From Apostichopus japonicus (lineage: Eukaryota > Echinodermata > Holothuroidea > Aspidochirotida > Stichopodidae), in assembly GCF_037975245.1 (NCBI RefSeq), contig NC_092579.1, forward strand, positions 17,557,678-17,621,677: DNA of 64,000 nt. Direction: 5' to 3'. The notes under the pieces were generated by a model, which had not been told where the DNA came from, did not search any database, and saw only the letters and a program-made list of their open reading frames with translations. The translations under genes were made by a program, and so were the position numbers. Of this stretch, positions 52,501-64,000 are shown piece after piece. Within the stretch, counting starts at the first letter, position 1; the number at the start of each line of letters is the position of its first letter.

Positions 52501-53279
52501 GATGAGAAAACCAATCCTGTTGTGTTCGACTCGGGTCAGAAAGTTACTTAGGGCAAACAGAGATCAGAATGTTAAGACAAGCTCTTACCCAAAGAATTGT
52601 GGCCTGCTTTAATGACTTGTCAGAGCCCTTGTAATTAATGTTCACGTTAACATGATATATCACTACCTTTAGCTTTGGGTTCATTAACCCTGTTGTTTTC
52701 ATCAGTTGAAGCACTTGTCCCATTCAAACATATAGCAAACCGCCCAATGTGAACTTAGGCGAATATTCAATTTAATACAATGTTGTTTTGCAGTGCTGTT
52801 ATTTCAAGGAGGGGTGTGTCTTTTACCCGTCGACTATTAAAAGAAGGCGGCCTGTATTCCTTGTTATTCAGTATTTCTAAAAACGAAGGGAGCTCTTTGT
52901 CAATTATTGATCGGGAAACCTCAAAATGAAACGTATCAGTGATATTTTTAGTAGTAATCTTATAATCACCTGTGCGTGGGCGTTCTCTTCACAGACAGAG
53001 CCAGTCAAGCCGTTGTAAATAACTTGTTTTCTCGTATCTTCTTGCATTTTAATCTTCCACAAATTTGTTTGTTCAAGCGAACGCTATAAATACCAACAAC
53101 AAGAAAGGGTGAAAAACAAGAGAAGTTTATAATTGGGAATAAAAAATATTTTTGACTTGAGAGTTTTAATCTGAAGTTGACTTGGTTAATTTTGTATTTA
53201 TATTGAGAAGCATGAAAACTTTGAAACTGATACGCATGACAATTTTCGACAGACAAACATGTTTACTCACATAATAGGG
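49552..53279. other. Non-coding stretch with AT microsatellites
   Basis: A TATATAGTAAATA-type array lies at about 50020-50180 and a short AT/AGATAT tract at about 52275-52312. Other open frames are short and A+T-driven. Confidence 0.45.
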
Positions 53280-53421
53280 TTAAAGCTGCGTAAAATGAGC
53301 CAGAGATCTGCTTGGGACTTCATGAATTTTGGAGGGTCGACCGAAGGTATCAATCGGGGTTTTACGAGGCACTGAGGCCGAGATGTCATGCGAGTTTGCT
53401 ATTCCCATAAACAAAATTCTT
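53280..53421 (-). CDS. Possible terminal exon of an unrecognised gene
   Basis: An acceptor GCTTTGCAG (cag at 53424-53422) is followed by one base and 46 codons to TAA at 53282-53280. The peptide reads RILFMGIANSHDISASVPRK, then TPIDTFGRPSKIHEV and SRSLAHFTQL. The stretch is richer in G+C than its flanks and has no repeats. The opposite strand also has a short open frame (MSQRSAWDFMNFGG), so orientation is not certain. Upstream exons would lie above 53.4 kb. Confidence 0.3.
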
Positions 53422-54574
53422 CTGCAAAGCTTCCACATGAGTGAAACATTTATTTACCACTCTTGAAAATTTAATTTGCAGTTTGATGAACCTTAATTTG
53501 GTAAAAGTTTAGTGAAGTGAAATGATATCCATTGAAAATGGCAGCATGGGGAATTTACCAAATGTAGTCACTTCATACTTTATTCACAAACTGGTACAGT
53601 AGTTACTAAGTATTAATCAACAACAAAAATGTTCACATTCAGTAAAGGTGCAATCAACTGGTTGCTAGCTTTTGGCAAACACTGCAGTATGCAGCAATGA
53701 TAAGTTGACCACTTTTGGTCCTGATTCTCATAAAAACCAAATTAAGGGTATCTAAGCTACATACACCTGCTGTGAGAACGTAGTATGGTTGAATTAAGCA
53801 TTAATGGGTACTGGGTCTCTTTGGAGATTAGTCAACTTTTCCGACATTTTGAAGCCATTCAATGGTACCCATGCAGCATTTGAATGTAAACTGGTAAATA
53901 TGATGTCTTTCTGTATGTTTGATTGTGTGTGAAGTAATACTCTTTGAGCACAAACAGCACCTTTAATAGCAAAACTTTATCGGATTGAAGATGTGTGGGA
54001 GGACCCCCTCATCAACCAGATGATACACAGTGTACAGTAGAGCATGGCGCTGTGATGTTACTTGGACGTCTGTCTCTTTAGGGTTCCGTCCCATCCCAGG
54101 TTATCTATCTTTGTTCCTGATTTGAGCGTTAATCTACTGTATTAACTCTTTGACATCACCCACGATGGTATGGTATCCTATTGTTTGTAATTAGTAACCT
54201 CTCCTGGGAGTGTAATGAACAATTACAGTAGACTTTTCTCTCTGTGTGGTAGGATGAACACTGCTTTTTATGTTTGATTCATTTCAGGTTAAAATTCATC
54301 TAAAGATGTTTTGTTCCTTCGTTCTGATGATGAAACCAGTTATGCGGGTACAAGAGATGGTATTTTTACTCCTCGGTGACATCCCTTTCTTAATGAAAGA
54401 TTAGCTGGTCCTGGTAGATGAGGGTAGCTGTTGGGAACACAGCCAGGAGGGGGCACTGGTAGCTCTGTTTGCTTCTTGTATCGGAGAAAATTCTCCTCAT
54501 GTTCAGCCAGAAAGTGGCAAACATCTAACGTTACCAGAAATGACGGCGATTGTGAGAAACAGGAACCTTGGATA

Positions 54575-55075
54575 AGGACAATTGGAAGAAATCAGAGTGT
54601 CAGCAAAGACAATTCCAAGAAATCATGGCTTGAATGAAGACAGCTGTGAGAAACCATGGTTTGAATGGAGACAGTCCTGAGAAACCATGGTTTGAATGAA
54701 GACAGTTGTGAGAAACCACGTCTTGTAATGTAATGTAAAATATGTAAATAAAATCTTATATAGCACACTACGCACGATGCATCTGTGCGCTTTACAAACA
54801 ATCTAGAATATACAATGACATAAAACTTTAAATACAAAAAACAGTAAATACATATACCATCTACAGATATATACAGGAATATGAGATCGAAAACCTATTA
54901 AAAGCACTGGTGAAGAGTGAAGCGATAAAACAGATTGACTACAAAATCTACAATTTGAATGAATACAGTGGTGAGAAACTATAGCTTGAATGGAGACAGT
55001 CATGAGAAACCATAGCTTGAATGCAGACAGTTGTGAGAAACCATGGCTTGATGAAGACAATCGTCAGAAAAGAGT
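54575..55075. repeat. 31-bp minisatellite split by a retroposon
   Basis: The unit GAAACCATGGTTTGAATGAA + GACAGTTGTGA is repeated at 54600-54725 and again at 54945-55060. The interruption (about 54727-54940) is unrelated to the repeat. Confidence 0.85.
54727..54940 (-). mobile_element. 3' end of a CR1/L2-like LINE or dependent SINE
   Basis: Read on the minus strand it ends with GCGCACAGATGCATCGTGCG, then GTGTGCTATATAAGATTTTA, and finally repeated TTACA units (54727-54740). The stem-like GCGCAC...GTGTGC followed by TATATAA parallels the TAGCGCTATATAA of the LINE at 39.0 kb. A short repeat tail is again present. It is inserted inside the 31-bp minisatellite. Confidence 0.6.
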
Positions 55076-55079
55076 GCTT

Positions 55080-57880
55080 GAATAATATATGTATCGTAGT
55101 TACCAACCATTTGAATTGTCATTTTCTAATGGCAGTTTAACTTAAGGAAACCAGTGTCTGTCACAAACATGATAACTAGAACGTCTCTGCCAGGATCAGC
55201 TAAGCGTGCGTAATCTTGTTTCCCAACGGTTGTACGGATAGCTAGTACTTGATAAAACCATTTATAAGAATACTTATCTAGTATACCTGCATGTTATGTT
55301 TGGTATCAACACAGATGATTCATTAAGTTTATCTCTTTTCATGTGAAAGGCTCTGCTATCCTCCTCATATGTGAACTATTTCTGTAACCATGACAACAGA
55401 AATACAATGGCTGCAACCAACAAAAGTGTAAACTAATTCATAAACCTGAAATGAATTCGTATGCATTGCAAGACAGCTGGTCACACACTTTCGACAAGGA
55501 ATACATAGACAAGCTAGCAATTGGACTTAGCTGTTTGCAGAGAGATAAAAATAATGTTAAATATATTTGCGCTTCCTTTAACAGCTGCCATCAACTGAAG
55601 TTTTACATGGTTTACAAAGAGCATGAAGATGGGGAAGGGGAAATGGACAAGTCTGACAAAGCCCTCCCCCCCCTAAAATAAATATCTATAAATTGACGGA
55701 CATGAATGTACTATTTATTGAATTGTATTCATCCATCTCCTGAAAGGTTTGGTTGTACTTTCTGTCAAAAGTCTACATTAAATTAAGGCCCTTTAGCAGT
55801 CTTTGGTTGTGTCATACATTAGCCTCGTTAGTGGACTTTTGATAAATTTTCGCATAACGATGAAAAGCAATTTGTACCTCTTGCATCGTTAGTTAAACTT
55901 TTTGTTCATTTTGGTTCCTTTTTCAAATTTGAAAGTTTGTTGACAATTACACAGAGAAATTTAGTGTTCAGATATTAAAGAGCATAGTTTTGTCTCCTTA
56001 AAAAATGCTCCGGTTTCCTGTGTGAAAACTTGCTCCAGATCTCCAGACTTGTAGAGCAACATGACCAATGTTGTAGAGCATTTTGCAAAACGACACTAGA
56101 ATTATTATCGACTGAATTATGTTTGCCGCAGGCTGGGTGTATAAACAGTGTTTGTTGCACTGATAGCATCCAAATATGTACTTTCCGGTTGGAATTTCCA
56201 CCATGACATCAGGTGGGAATCAAGAATGCTATGTAAACAAAAGATTGCTTTGTAAACAAAACTCTTATTGGTACTTGAGGGGGAAAAAATTGATAATTTT
56301 TGAAGCTGAAGATTTCCATGCCACGCCATGATTAATCTCATTAGAAGGCAATTAACATTTACATTTTAACCAATTGATAAAACATTTTGTATCAAGATTC
56401 AAGTTCGCCTTCTATGCAGTTTATAATAATAATAATCAATAGCAAACTAAGGTTTGGTATCTGAATAATAATTATCCGGTACCATCCACTTGTTTCTGAT
56501 CCGAAGCCAAATGGAATTAAACTTGATTGATTTGGCTGATTTATTGAATTGATTTATTGATCGAGTGTATGAAACACACAATGAAACTGAAAAAGTATAA
56601 CCAAGGAAACTGAAACAATTAATTAGCGCATGTATGTAAACCAGATACGGTGAAAATAAAACTGTGTGTATTAACAGAGAGTGATGCATCTTTTCAAGTA
56701 ACAGGGGGGGGGGGTACCTAATACCATTTACCTACAGACCTGCAGTGTTTATACTAGCTGTGACCTACTGAATAGTATTAATTACTGTGTAGTGTTTTAG
56801 CACTGTCTGATATTATTGTGTATTGTTTTGATGGAAGCACGGTTCGGGATTATTATGTATGGTTTAGATGCTAACACCGTCTGTGAATAATTTGTAATGT
56901 TTGACTGCATGACTCTGTTTGAAATTACTGTGCAGTGGTTGACTGTAGGTCATACAAAGAGTAGGGGTCGGAGGGGGGGGTGTGGGCCACAGCAATGAGG
57001 TCTGGGGGTCAATTAACTGGCCGGAGAAATTAGAAATAAAAGTGATTGGGAAAATAGGGGATAAGGAATATTGTATTTTCGTTTTCTTGTTATAGTTAGG
57101 GAACAAATGAAGGGCAGAAACAAGGCCTAATCTCTGGTTGACTAGAAGCAATTCTGCATGATGTCATATCGTACTTGACTACAATGTCCCTCCTATATTA
57201 TGATGCATTGCATATTAACCCCAGTCTTGTCGTGTAATATATATGACTATAAGCTCTGACCTACAATGTCGTGGCTTGTTTTACTCTCACTTGGTCCGAT
57301 ACCTGTCAACTATATGTTTGTCTTCCATAATGACGCACCCGTTTATCAGCATATCTGTCAAGTCCAGAATGCCGATGCCGTCCGCTTCACCCCAAATGAA
57401 CCGTCTCGGCAAGGAATTTTCTCCCCTTTTGGTCCGGGAGCTCACCAGGCAAAATGAAAACAATAATTTCGTGCTTAACATTCCGGCACAAATTAACTGT
57501 AGTAATGAATATAGAGTGCAGGAAAGGTATAAATGTCAGATTGCATGGGTAGATTGATGAAGATATCGCTACAGCTTGTTAGATTATATAGGCCTATCTC
57601 TAACTTATGATGTGTTTCATGTGGGTTTTTTTTATCTCTATTTAAAAAATAATTATGGTTTGTTCAATGCTCAGTTCCTCTTCTCACACATTGACTAATG
57701 TGCTGATGGTGAATCTACTTCACAGCTGCTAGTAACTGACTGTGGTTGTTTGTGTTAAAGTAATATCACAAAACCTTCAAAGTTTTAAGCAATTTGTTAA
57801 TTGGATTTTGACATTTATTTCACCAAACTTACAAAATGTAGAGCATCCTTCTTAGTCTGGCTGTTAATGTATAGCAACGT
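55080..57880. other. Non-coding stretch, one weak exon candidate
   Basis: A G-run lies at about 56704-56713 and G-rich DNA near 56970. A G+C-richer island at 57290-57450 is open in several frames on both strands and has a possible minus-strand donor (GACAG|GTATCG). It has no recognisable domain and is not called as a gene. Confidence 0.3.
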
Positions 57881-57899
57881 GATTGAAGCAGCGTATAGT

Positions 57900-58600
57900 T
57901 TAATACTTAAGTGACACCTTTGATATTACTTGAAACCTTCAGTATTTAATGACATATTTATTCAACAGAGCAGTTTGATACTTAAGTGACACCTTTGATA
58001 CTACTTGAAACCTTCAATGTTAAATAACATATTTATTCAACTGAGCAGTTTGATACTTAAGTGACACCTTTGATACTTCTAGAAACCTCTGTATTCAACT
58101 GAGCAGTTTGATACTTCAGTAACACCTTTGAAACTACTTGAAACCTTCAATGTTTAATGACTTATGTTTTTAACTGAGCAATTTGATACTTAAGTGATAC
58201 CTTTGATACTGCTTGAAGCCTTGAATGTTTAATGACTGATATATATTCAACTGAGCAGTTTGATACTTAAGTGACACCTTTGATACTACTTCAAACTGTC
58301 TATGTTTAGTTATATTTTGTTATTTAACTGAATAGTTTGGTACAAAGTAATGCCTTGAAATTATACTTGAAACTTTGTTTCAATGACAATTGTCTTTAAT
58401 TGTTCTGTTTAATGCTTTATTGATACCTTTGATACTACTTGAAGCCTTCCATGTTTATTTATATTTTGTTATTTAACTGAATAGTTTGATATTAAGTAAT
58501 TCCTTTGAAATGATACTTGAAACTTTGTTTCAATGAAATTTGTCTTTCATTGTTTTGTTTAATGCTTTATTGATACCAGTTTGGGTATCATTTGTTGTTA
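57900..58600. repeat. ~74-bp tandem repeat
   Basis: The phrase TTTGATACTTAAGTGACACC recurs near 57900, 57974, 58048, 58106, 58181 and 58258, followed by TTTGATACTACTTGAAACCTT and TTCAACTGAGCAG. One unit is shortened to about 58 bp. Beyond 58300 the copies decay. Confidence 0.85.
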
Positions 58601-59499
58601 CATGATATGTTGAATTATAAATATTGCATTGATAAAATGAAGTCCATTTATATGTGTTTACTCTCTATTTTGATAAATAAATTGACCAATCAGAAAGAAG
58701 TATTCCCCACTAAGTTTGAATGCTAACTCCACATCATGCAATTTGCACACAGTATCATTCGCCTTTGGGTTCCCTGGATTTAAATCCCAACCAATATAAT
58801 ATTAAGTTTAATGTTGGACTTCCCTCCCAACACCCTCTTGTAATGTTGCTGGGTTGCCACTCAAGGGCTGGAAATTCGGGACTAGCGAATCAAAAGAGAG
58901 GAAGTACATAACCCCTCTTTTTCAGTAACAGAAAGAAAAATGTGAACATTCTATGACCTCAATTCAGAAAAGGCGCCAGCGGTGTTGCGTTCGTGCAATT
59001 TTAATCAAACCTGTCGATTTGGGGGGGGGGGGGTTAGGGGAGGGGGCTGTGCGTACCATTTATTCGTGCAAAGTGTAAGTTCGTAATGAACATGATCTCA
59101 CCCTTTATATGCTACCTCCGTGCATACCGAAAGTGATGGGGATCACAGATGAATGTTATTTAATCTATTCAAGCGGGGGGGGGGGGGTGGGGAGGGAAGG
59201 GAAGGGAGGTAGGGAAAAGTTCATCCCTGGCTTCTCGGTAATGCCACATGGTTATCATTGTGATGCTGTCGATATAGTGAGGATCGACGACGGTAATGGT
59301 CGGATGACTTAGTTTTAACTTCTTTTTAATCCCTTCAAGTGTCATCACTGAATTTATTAAATGAGCCGTGGACACTGGTATTAGTTTTATCCGTCTGGTT
59401 ACCTTCGTATCTCTTTTAAAAGCTTGAAAACAACTGTGTCCGTTTTACTTGCACAGGAATACAAAATTCCTTGCACATTTCCCCAAACATATCCATTAT

Positions 59500-59612
59500 A
59501 GTTATATAGATATATATATAGATATAAATATATATAGATATATATATATAGATATATATAGATTTATATATAGATATATACAAATAGATATATAGATATA
59601 TATATATAACCA
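59500..59612. repeat. (TATATAGA)n microsatellite
   Basis: About 110 bp of TATATAGATA variants. The YIYIYI-type frames across it are artefacts. Confidence 0.9.
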
Positions 59613-62600
59613 TAAATGATTTCTCTCTGACGAAAAGTTTACTGGCTTTTTCACAAGGTTACAGCAAATTGTATCTTAGCTAAATTCGGAAGTATAATGA
59701 TCAATGGAAAAAATTATTTTGGGCGGGGTACAATCGCATATTATTTCGCCATTATTACAATTTCAAAACAAATTTTATCAGCAAAAATTATAAAAATATA
59801 ACATGAATAAATAAATAAACAGATTGACGTTGGTGAAATGTTTTCATTAATGAAATGCTCAAATTGGCACAAACAATCTTAAATTGCTTTTGATTATTAT
59901 ACTTATACGCGGTTTTCTTACAATCGTCATGATGAATAGCTCACGGCAAAGTACTGTTTACTTCGAAGAGTTCTCTTAACAACCCAATTGAATTCAATCA
60001 ATTTCTCTGCGATTCCAGAAGTTGAAGATAAATATCTCAAGTATAGTGTTGTCGACATGTTTGCGAGAAATATCGGGTAAAAATACTATAGTACTTTTAT
60101 CCATTGATTTGAGGACATATGAGGACTAATAATAGAAATCATCGCAAGGCCGTATAGGCTAGATCATAGTTTTACAGGTTAGAATTGGGTCACTCGAAAC
60201 AGCTATGAAGAGTGCAGCTAGGAGACTGTTTATCAGGTTATATAATGGTTTTGAGTATTGCGCGTTTTAAGAAGACTTGAGATAATTTTCTCTATGGATA
60301 CTTAACAATTACAAGTACGTACATTTAGTGATAAACCAATGCAGGCTTTATACCGCCGTCTAGATTAATACACCGCAATTAAAGAAAAACAGAAGAACAA
60401 TCAAACATGTAAACGATAAATTTGTCTAAAATACGATATCAACAATCCTCACAGGCAATGCTCGTATATACAGCAGGTCTGTAACGTGGGTTATTCCCAG
60501 ATTTATTACTCCCCACCCCCTCCTTCTTAAAGGGAGTGAAGACTCGCGCACTAAGAAACGTCTGATGCCGGTAATCTGACCTAGATTCGAATGAGATGTA
60601 ACAGAAGTGTAAGACACCACCATCGATCCCAGAAAATACACACACAGCTTGCTACCGTCGGTAATTAGACACCAGTGTACAGTCAATACATGCAGCTACG
60701 GTCAATACCCACAACACAGTGTACATAGCAGCGATGGAAATCTCAGGTCCAGATAAAAGATAACAAGGTATCACGTTTTATTACTGTCTGCATTTTGTAG
60801 CGACAAGGAAAAAACTTCACTTGCATGCAACGGAAAGTTAATATTTTTCAGAGGCAGCACGCGGTTTGGGACGAGTCTTCAAGGTCCCCGCCCCAACCCA
60901 TCCTTCCAGAATAAGTCAAATGACACTAACGCATCACAGCTTCATCACATGAACACGGAATTACTTTTATTCTTTCGATAATTTGTCATTTCCTTTCCTT
61001 TTTTTTTTTTGCCAGAAAATGAACGAAGAAGCATTCTAATTTTATACAGCGCTTTGATGTGAGCAATTACCTATCAAATACAACGACATTTTTTTTCTGT
61101 TCAAAATGACATGAATTTACCAAAGTTGGAATATGAGCCTCAATTAAAACTAAAGATAAGGGGGGGCTAAGGGGATGTGGGATGGGGTGGTCTGATCATT
61201 CTAAAGCAATAATCTCTCTTTAGAATTGAAACGATATAAGTGGGAATACGTGCAACGGTGGTTAACTTAGTGAATGATCTCTTTGAACCACCAACGTTCA
61301 TGGAGTACATGTAGAACAGTCAATTAAATGACCAACAAGAGTATTTCATCGGTGTTATAACGTATGCGTATGGTGTAACGTAACGCAGTTTACAGTACAC
61401 ACGTATATTCTCAACCACTTTGTCCAACGTATAGTCAATGCCATTACAAATGATTTAGTTAAAACACAATAATGAAGTTCCAGCTTTTTCGTGAGCTTCA
61501 AGTGGATTAACGTAGAGAAGGTTTTGTTCAGGGCCTGAATAGACTGAGCCTGAGTAGATGGGTGGGGGAGGGGGGAGGGTAGTTCAGGGAAAATGAAGAC
61601 TATCAAGTGGGCCCGGTCGGGCATAATACCCCTCGGGCTCCCTAAAGATGCCACTGGTTATGTGTTAAAAACGTGATGTAGTACCGTAATTAATGTTAAC
61701 ACATCTTATGAATACTTCATGGCTAAGATTTAAATCTTTTATAAACTCTGAATTTTTAATTCTCCAAGAACATGAATTTATGTTTGTTTGCTTTTTTTAT
61801 GAACAGATATAGTTATCCGCCTATCTTTCAACTTTACTCCGTTTTAAATATATCAACGATCTTTATTTCAAAATTTGTCAAAAGCTCGCCAGTAGAAGCG
61901 AAGTTTGTATCTTGTAGTGAGCGACATGGAAAGTGCGTAACTCCCTTTATAAATGTAGGCCTATGTGTTCTCCAAATATATGAGTTACACAATGTTCATT
62001 CCTTTGACTAGCGATTTTGATTCTTGAAACGCGTTCCACAGTTTGTCAAAGTTAGACAGCATAGAAAGCCCTGCATCATTTACGCGACTAACTGTATTTT
62101 TCTTTGTCATAATCATATTAGTTTCTCTACTGACATGCAACTTATATCAATACAATACTACCTGTGTACATCTACACCTTGACCTTTATAACAAAACAAA
62201 ACAATAAAAGACATCTCACGATTCCTTATCAGATTTGTCGAAAATTATCCACATTATACTTCGTAGCCATTATTATAGCAATCCTTAACATATGATAATG
62301 GGTACATTTTATCTTGACGATTTTAGCAACATCATAATAGCTAAAGGCCTATTGCCTTGGTATTAAAATGAGGTGGCGACCATTTTAAGATCGCAAAAAA
62401 TATATATATTGGAGAGTTGCCAATAGATTCGGAAGGTAAATAAATCATCGATATTTGTAGGAAGAAAAGTTAAAAAATCTTCAAAATTACTTACTTCAAA
62501 TATTGCAAAATATAACACCAATTTGTAGCTTAGAACCCTTAATCATGTATGAAAATGTCAAGGTTGGGGGGGGAGGGGTGTTACCATTCCCCCTTCGTAG

Positions 62601-63292
62601 GCCTCATCCCTAGGCCACAACATCCGCCACTGAAGTGGCGCCAAGACGGTGATGTGAAAATAAAATAAGCTTAATGTCAGAGAGTCATAGCTTATTACGA
62701 TATACATGGCCACATCATCTTACATCACCAATTATACCATTCAACCTATATGGTTCATCTGGTTAAACTTCCATCTTGCCACATAATTTGACAGGTTACC
62801 GATACCACGTTATTTAAGACTAAAAGCCCTTTACTATCAATATAATGCTATAACTATCGGCATGTAACTGACTCTTGCAGAGCCCAGTATACTTTTTACT
62901 GAAAAACAAAAATATCCAAAACTAGTCATCCACAATGTTGCCTTCATATCAAATACATCTATGCACTTTAACACACTGAAGTCTTTCTTGGGCATTATCT
63001 TCTTTCTCAATGCATTGACATTCGTCAATATAATTAAAGTATCATCTAACTTTACTTTCAATTCAGTGATTCTACTAAGACATTCACATATTTTTTCCAT
63101 ATCTAATCGTCAAAAGTTAGCTGCTACTATATGAGGTATACAATTCTACAGATAATCATGTTTTGTTTTTTATTCGTTTCTACTGACGTGAGCTTATATG
63201 ATTACGATGTGTTCAATGGTTATTTTACTTTCAAACTTGACACTTTTAAAATGTCACGATAAAGCCCCTGAGTCTATAAATGTATACGTACG

Positions 63293-63298
63293 GATATA

Positions 63299-63395
<97 letters not shown>

Positions 63396-63396
63396 C
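63293..63396. repeat. (TA)n(TG)n(TA)n microsatellite
   Basis: A central TG tract (about 63337-63350) is flanked by long TA tracts on both sides, which makes the whole block self-complementary. Confidence 0.95.
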
Positions 63397-64000
63397 ATAT
63401 ATAACATGTCATAATTGTAAAAGATACTTGTAAAGGAAACAAAATTACCATTCATATCACTGACATTTCCTTTCTAGTTTTTTCTTTGCAGCAGTAATTA
63501 CCTATGACGCCTACAAATCTTTCTGTTTTGAAAACAAAGTGTTATGAAAATTAGACTCAAAATGGTCGGGTCAATTGCCTCTGGGCTCTGATAAATCGTA
63601 GAGATTATAGAATAAACCACAAAGAAGAACGGAAAAAAATGTCGGACTTTTATTGAAGTCAGCTCTCTTTTGAAAGTTTAGTGCGTCATTGTGACGCAAA
63701 TGTTATTTTTGTGATCACTGTTTGCCTGTAATTTTGTTTTTTCCTTTTTTTTGTGTGTGTGTTTTTGGTGCGGATGTTAAAGAATTTCTAGGACTCCTTG
63801 ATATTTTACTTTTGCTTCTCCCGGAGCGAGAGAAAGAGAATGTATTTTCTCTTTGATTCGGTCAAGTTCTTTCAGTTTAACTGGTGGTAGATCGATGGAA
63901 ATATAGCCTGCTCGAATAAGAGGGTATTAAGGGGACTTTTCTTAATTTTCAGTTCATATTTTAGGCTTTTTTGGGGGGTTAATTTTTGTGTGTTTGTTAT

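Larger units (their letters stand above)
58601..64000. other. Gene-poor right flank
   Basis: It contains G-runs at about 59021-59032 and 59175-59187, a TATATAGA array at about 59500-59610 and a (TA)n(TG)n(TA)n tract at 63293-63396. G-rich stretches lie at about 61160, 61560 and 62565. No exon with both splice sites and protein-like composition was found. Confidence 0.45.

Noticed and set aside
63198-63455. YIYIYI-type frames
   Set aside because: They are translations of the TA/TG microsatellite.

Overview
The window is animal (eukaryotic) nuclear DNA. It is A+T-rich, intron-dense and full of short repeats. GT-AG introns, tRNA-derived SINE heads, CR1/L2-like LINE fragments, P-element-like THAP DNA and very many poly-G/poly-C runs suggest a marine invertebrate. 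My guess is an echinoderm-like deuterostome, but the sequence alone does not settle the phylum. Nothing bacterial, phage-like or CRISPR-like is present.

Two genes can be modelled in full. (1) On the minus strand, 29050 down to 12153, is the mitochondrial Rho GTPase Miro (RHOT1/RHOT2 orthologue). It has 14 coding exons that join in frame to 626 codons plus a stop: N-terminal GTPase, two EF-hand modules, second GTPase and C-terminal tail anchor. (2) On the plus strand, 33142 to 37000, is a seven-coding-exon, 350-residue WD40 propeller protein that I cannot name. The two are head to head. Their 5' ends flank about 31.3-31.5 kb, where a bidirectional promoter is likely. A 5'-truncated CR1/L2-like LINE (about 37.09-39.03 kb) lies in the same sense just beyond the WD40 stop codon, behind a strong 3'UTR splice donor.

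Left part (1-12 kb): one exon of an ABCC/MRP transporter NBD1 (1-152, minus) runs off the edge. A LINE 3' relic, a 276-bp MITE and a P-element-like unit follow. That unit (about 4.03-6.80 kb) keeps only the first THAP-domain exon of its presumed transposase, between long inverted repeats; its right end is a perfect 55-bp-arm foldback. X-box and CCAAT motifs and a TAATCG-rich block lie inside it.

Middle (12-37 kb): Miro and the WD40 gene. The introns carry tRNA-like SINE relics, a triplicated ~125-130-bp repeat and a 20-bp-arm hairpin.

Right part (39-64 kb): gene-poor and repeat-rich. It holds a SINE with an almost complete tRNA head (43.54 kb), a 36-bp satellite with a 140-bp higher-order repeat (46.2-47.9 kb), a 31-bp minisatellite split by a LINE 3' end (54.6-55.1 kb), a ~74-bp tandem repeat (57.9-58.6 kb) and several AT microsatellites. 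Two isolated spliced-looking exons on the minus strand (49430-49551 and 53280-53421) suggest at least one more unrecognised gene.
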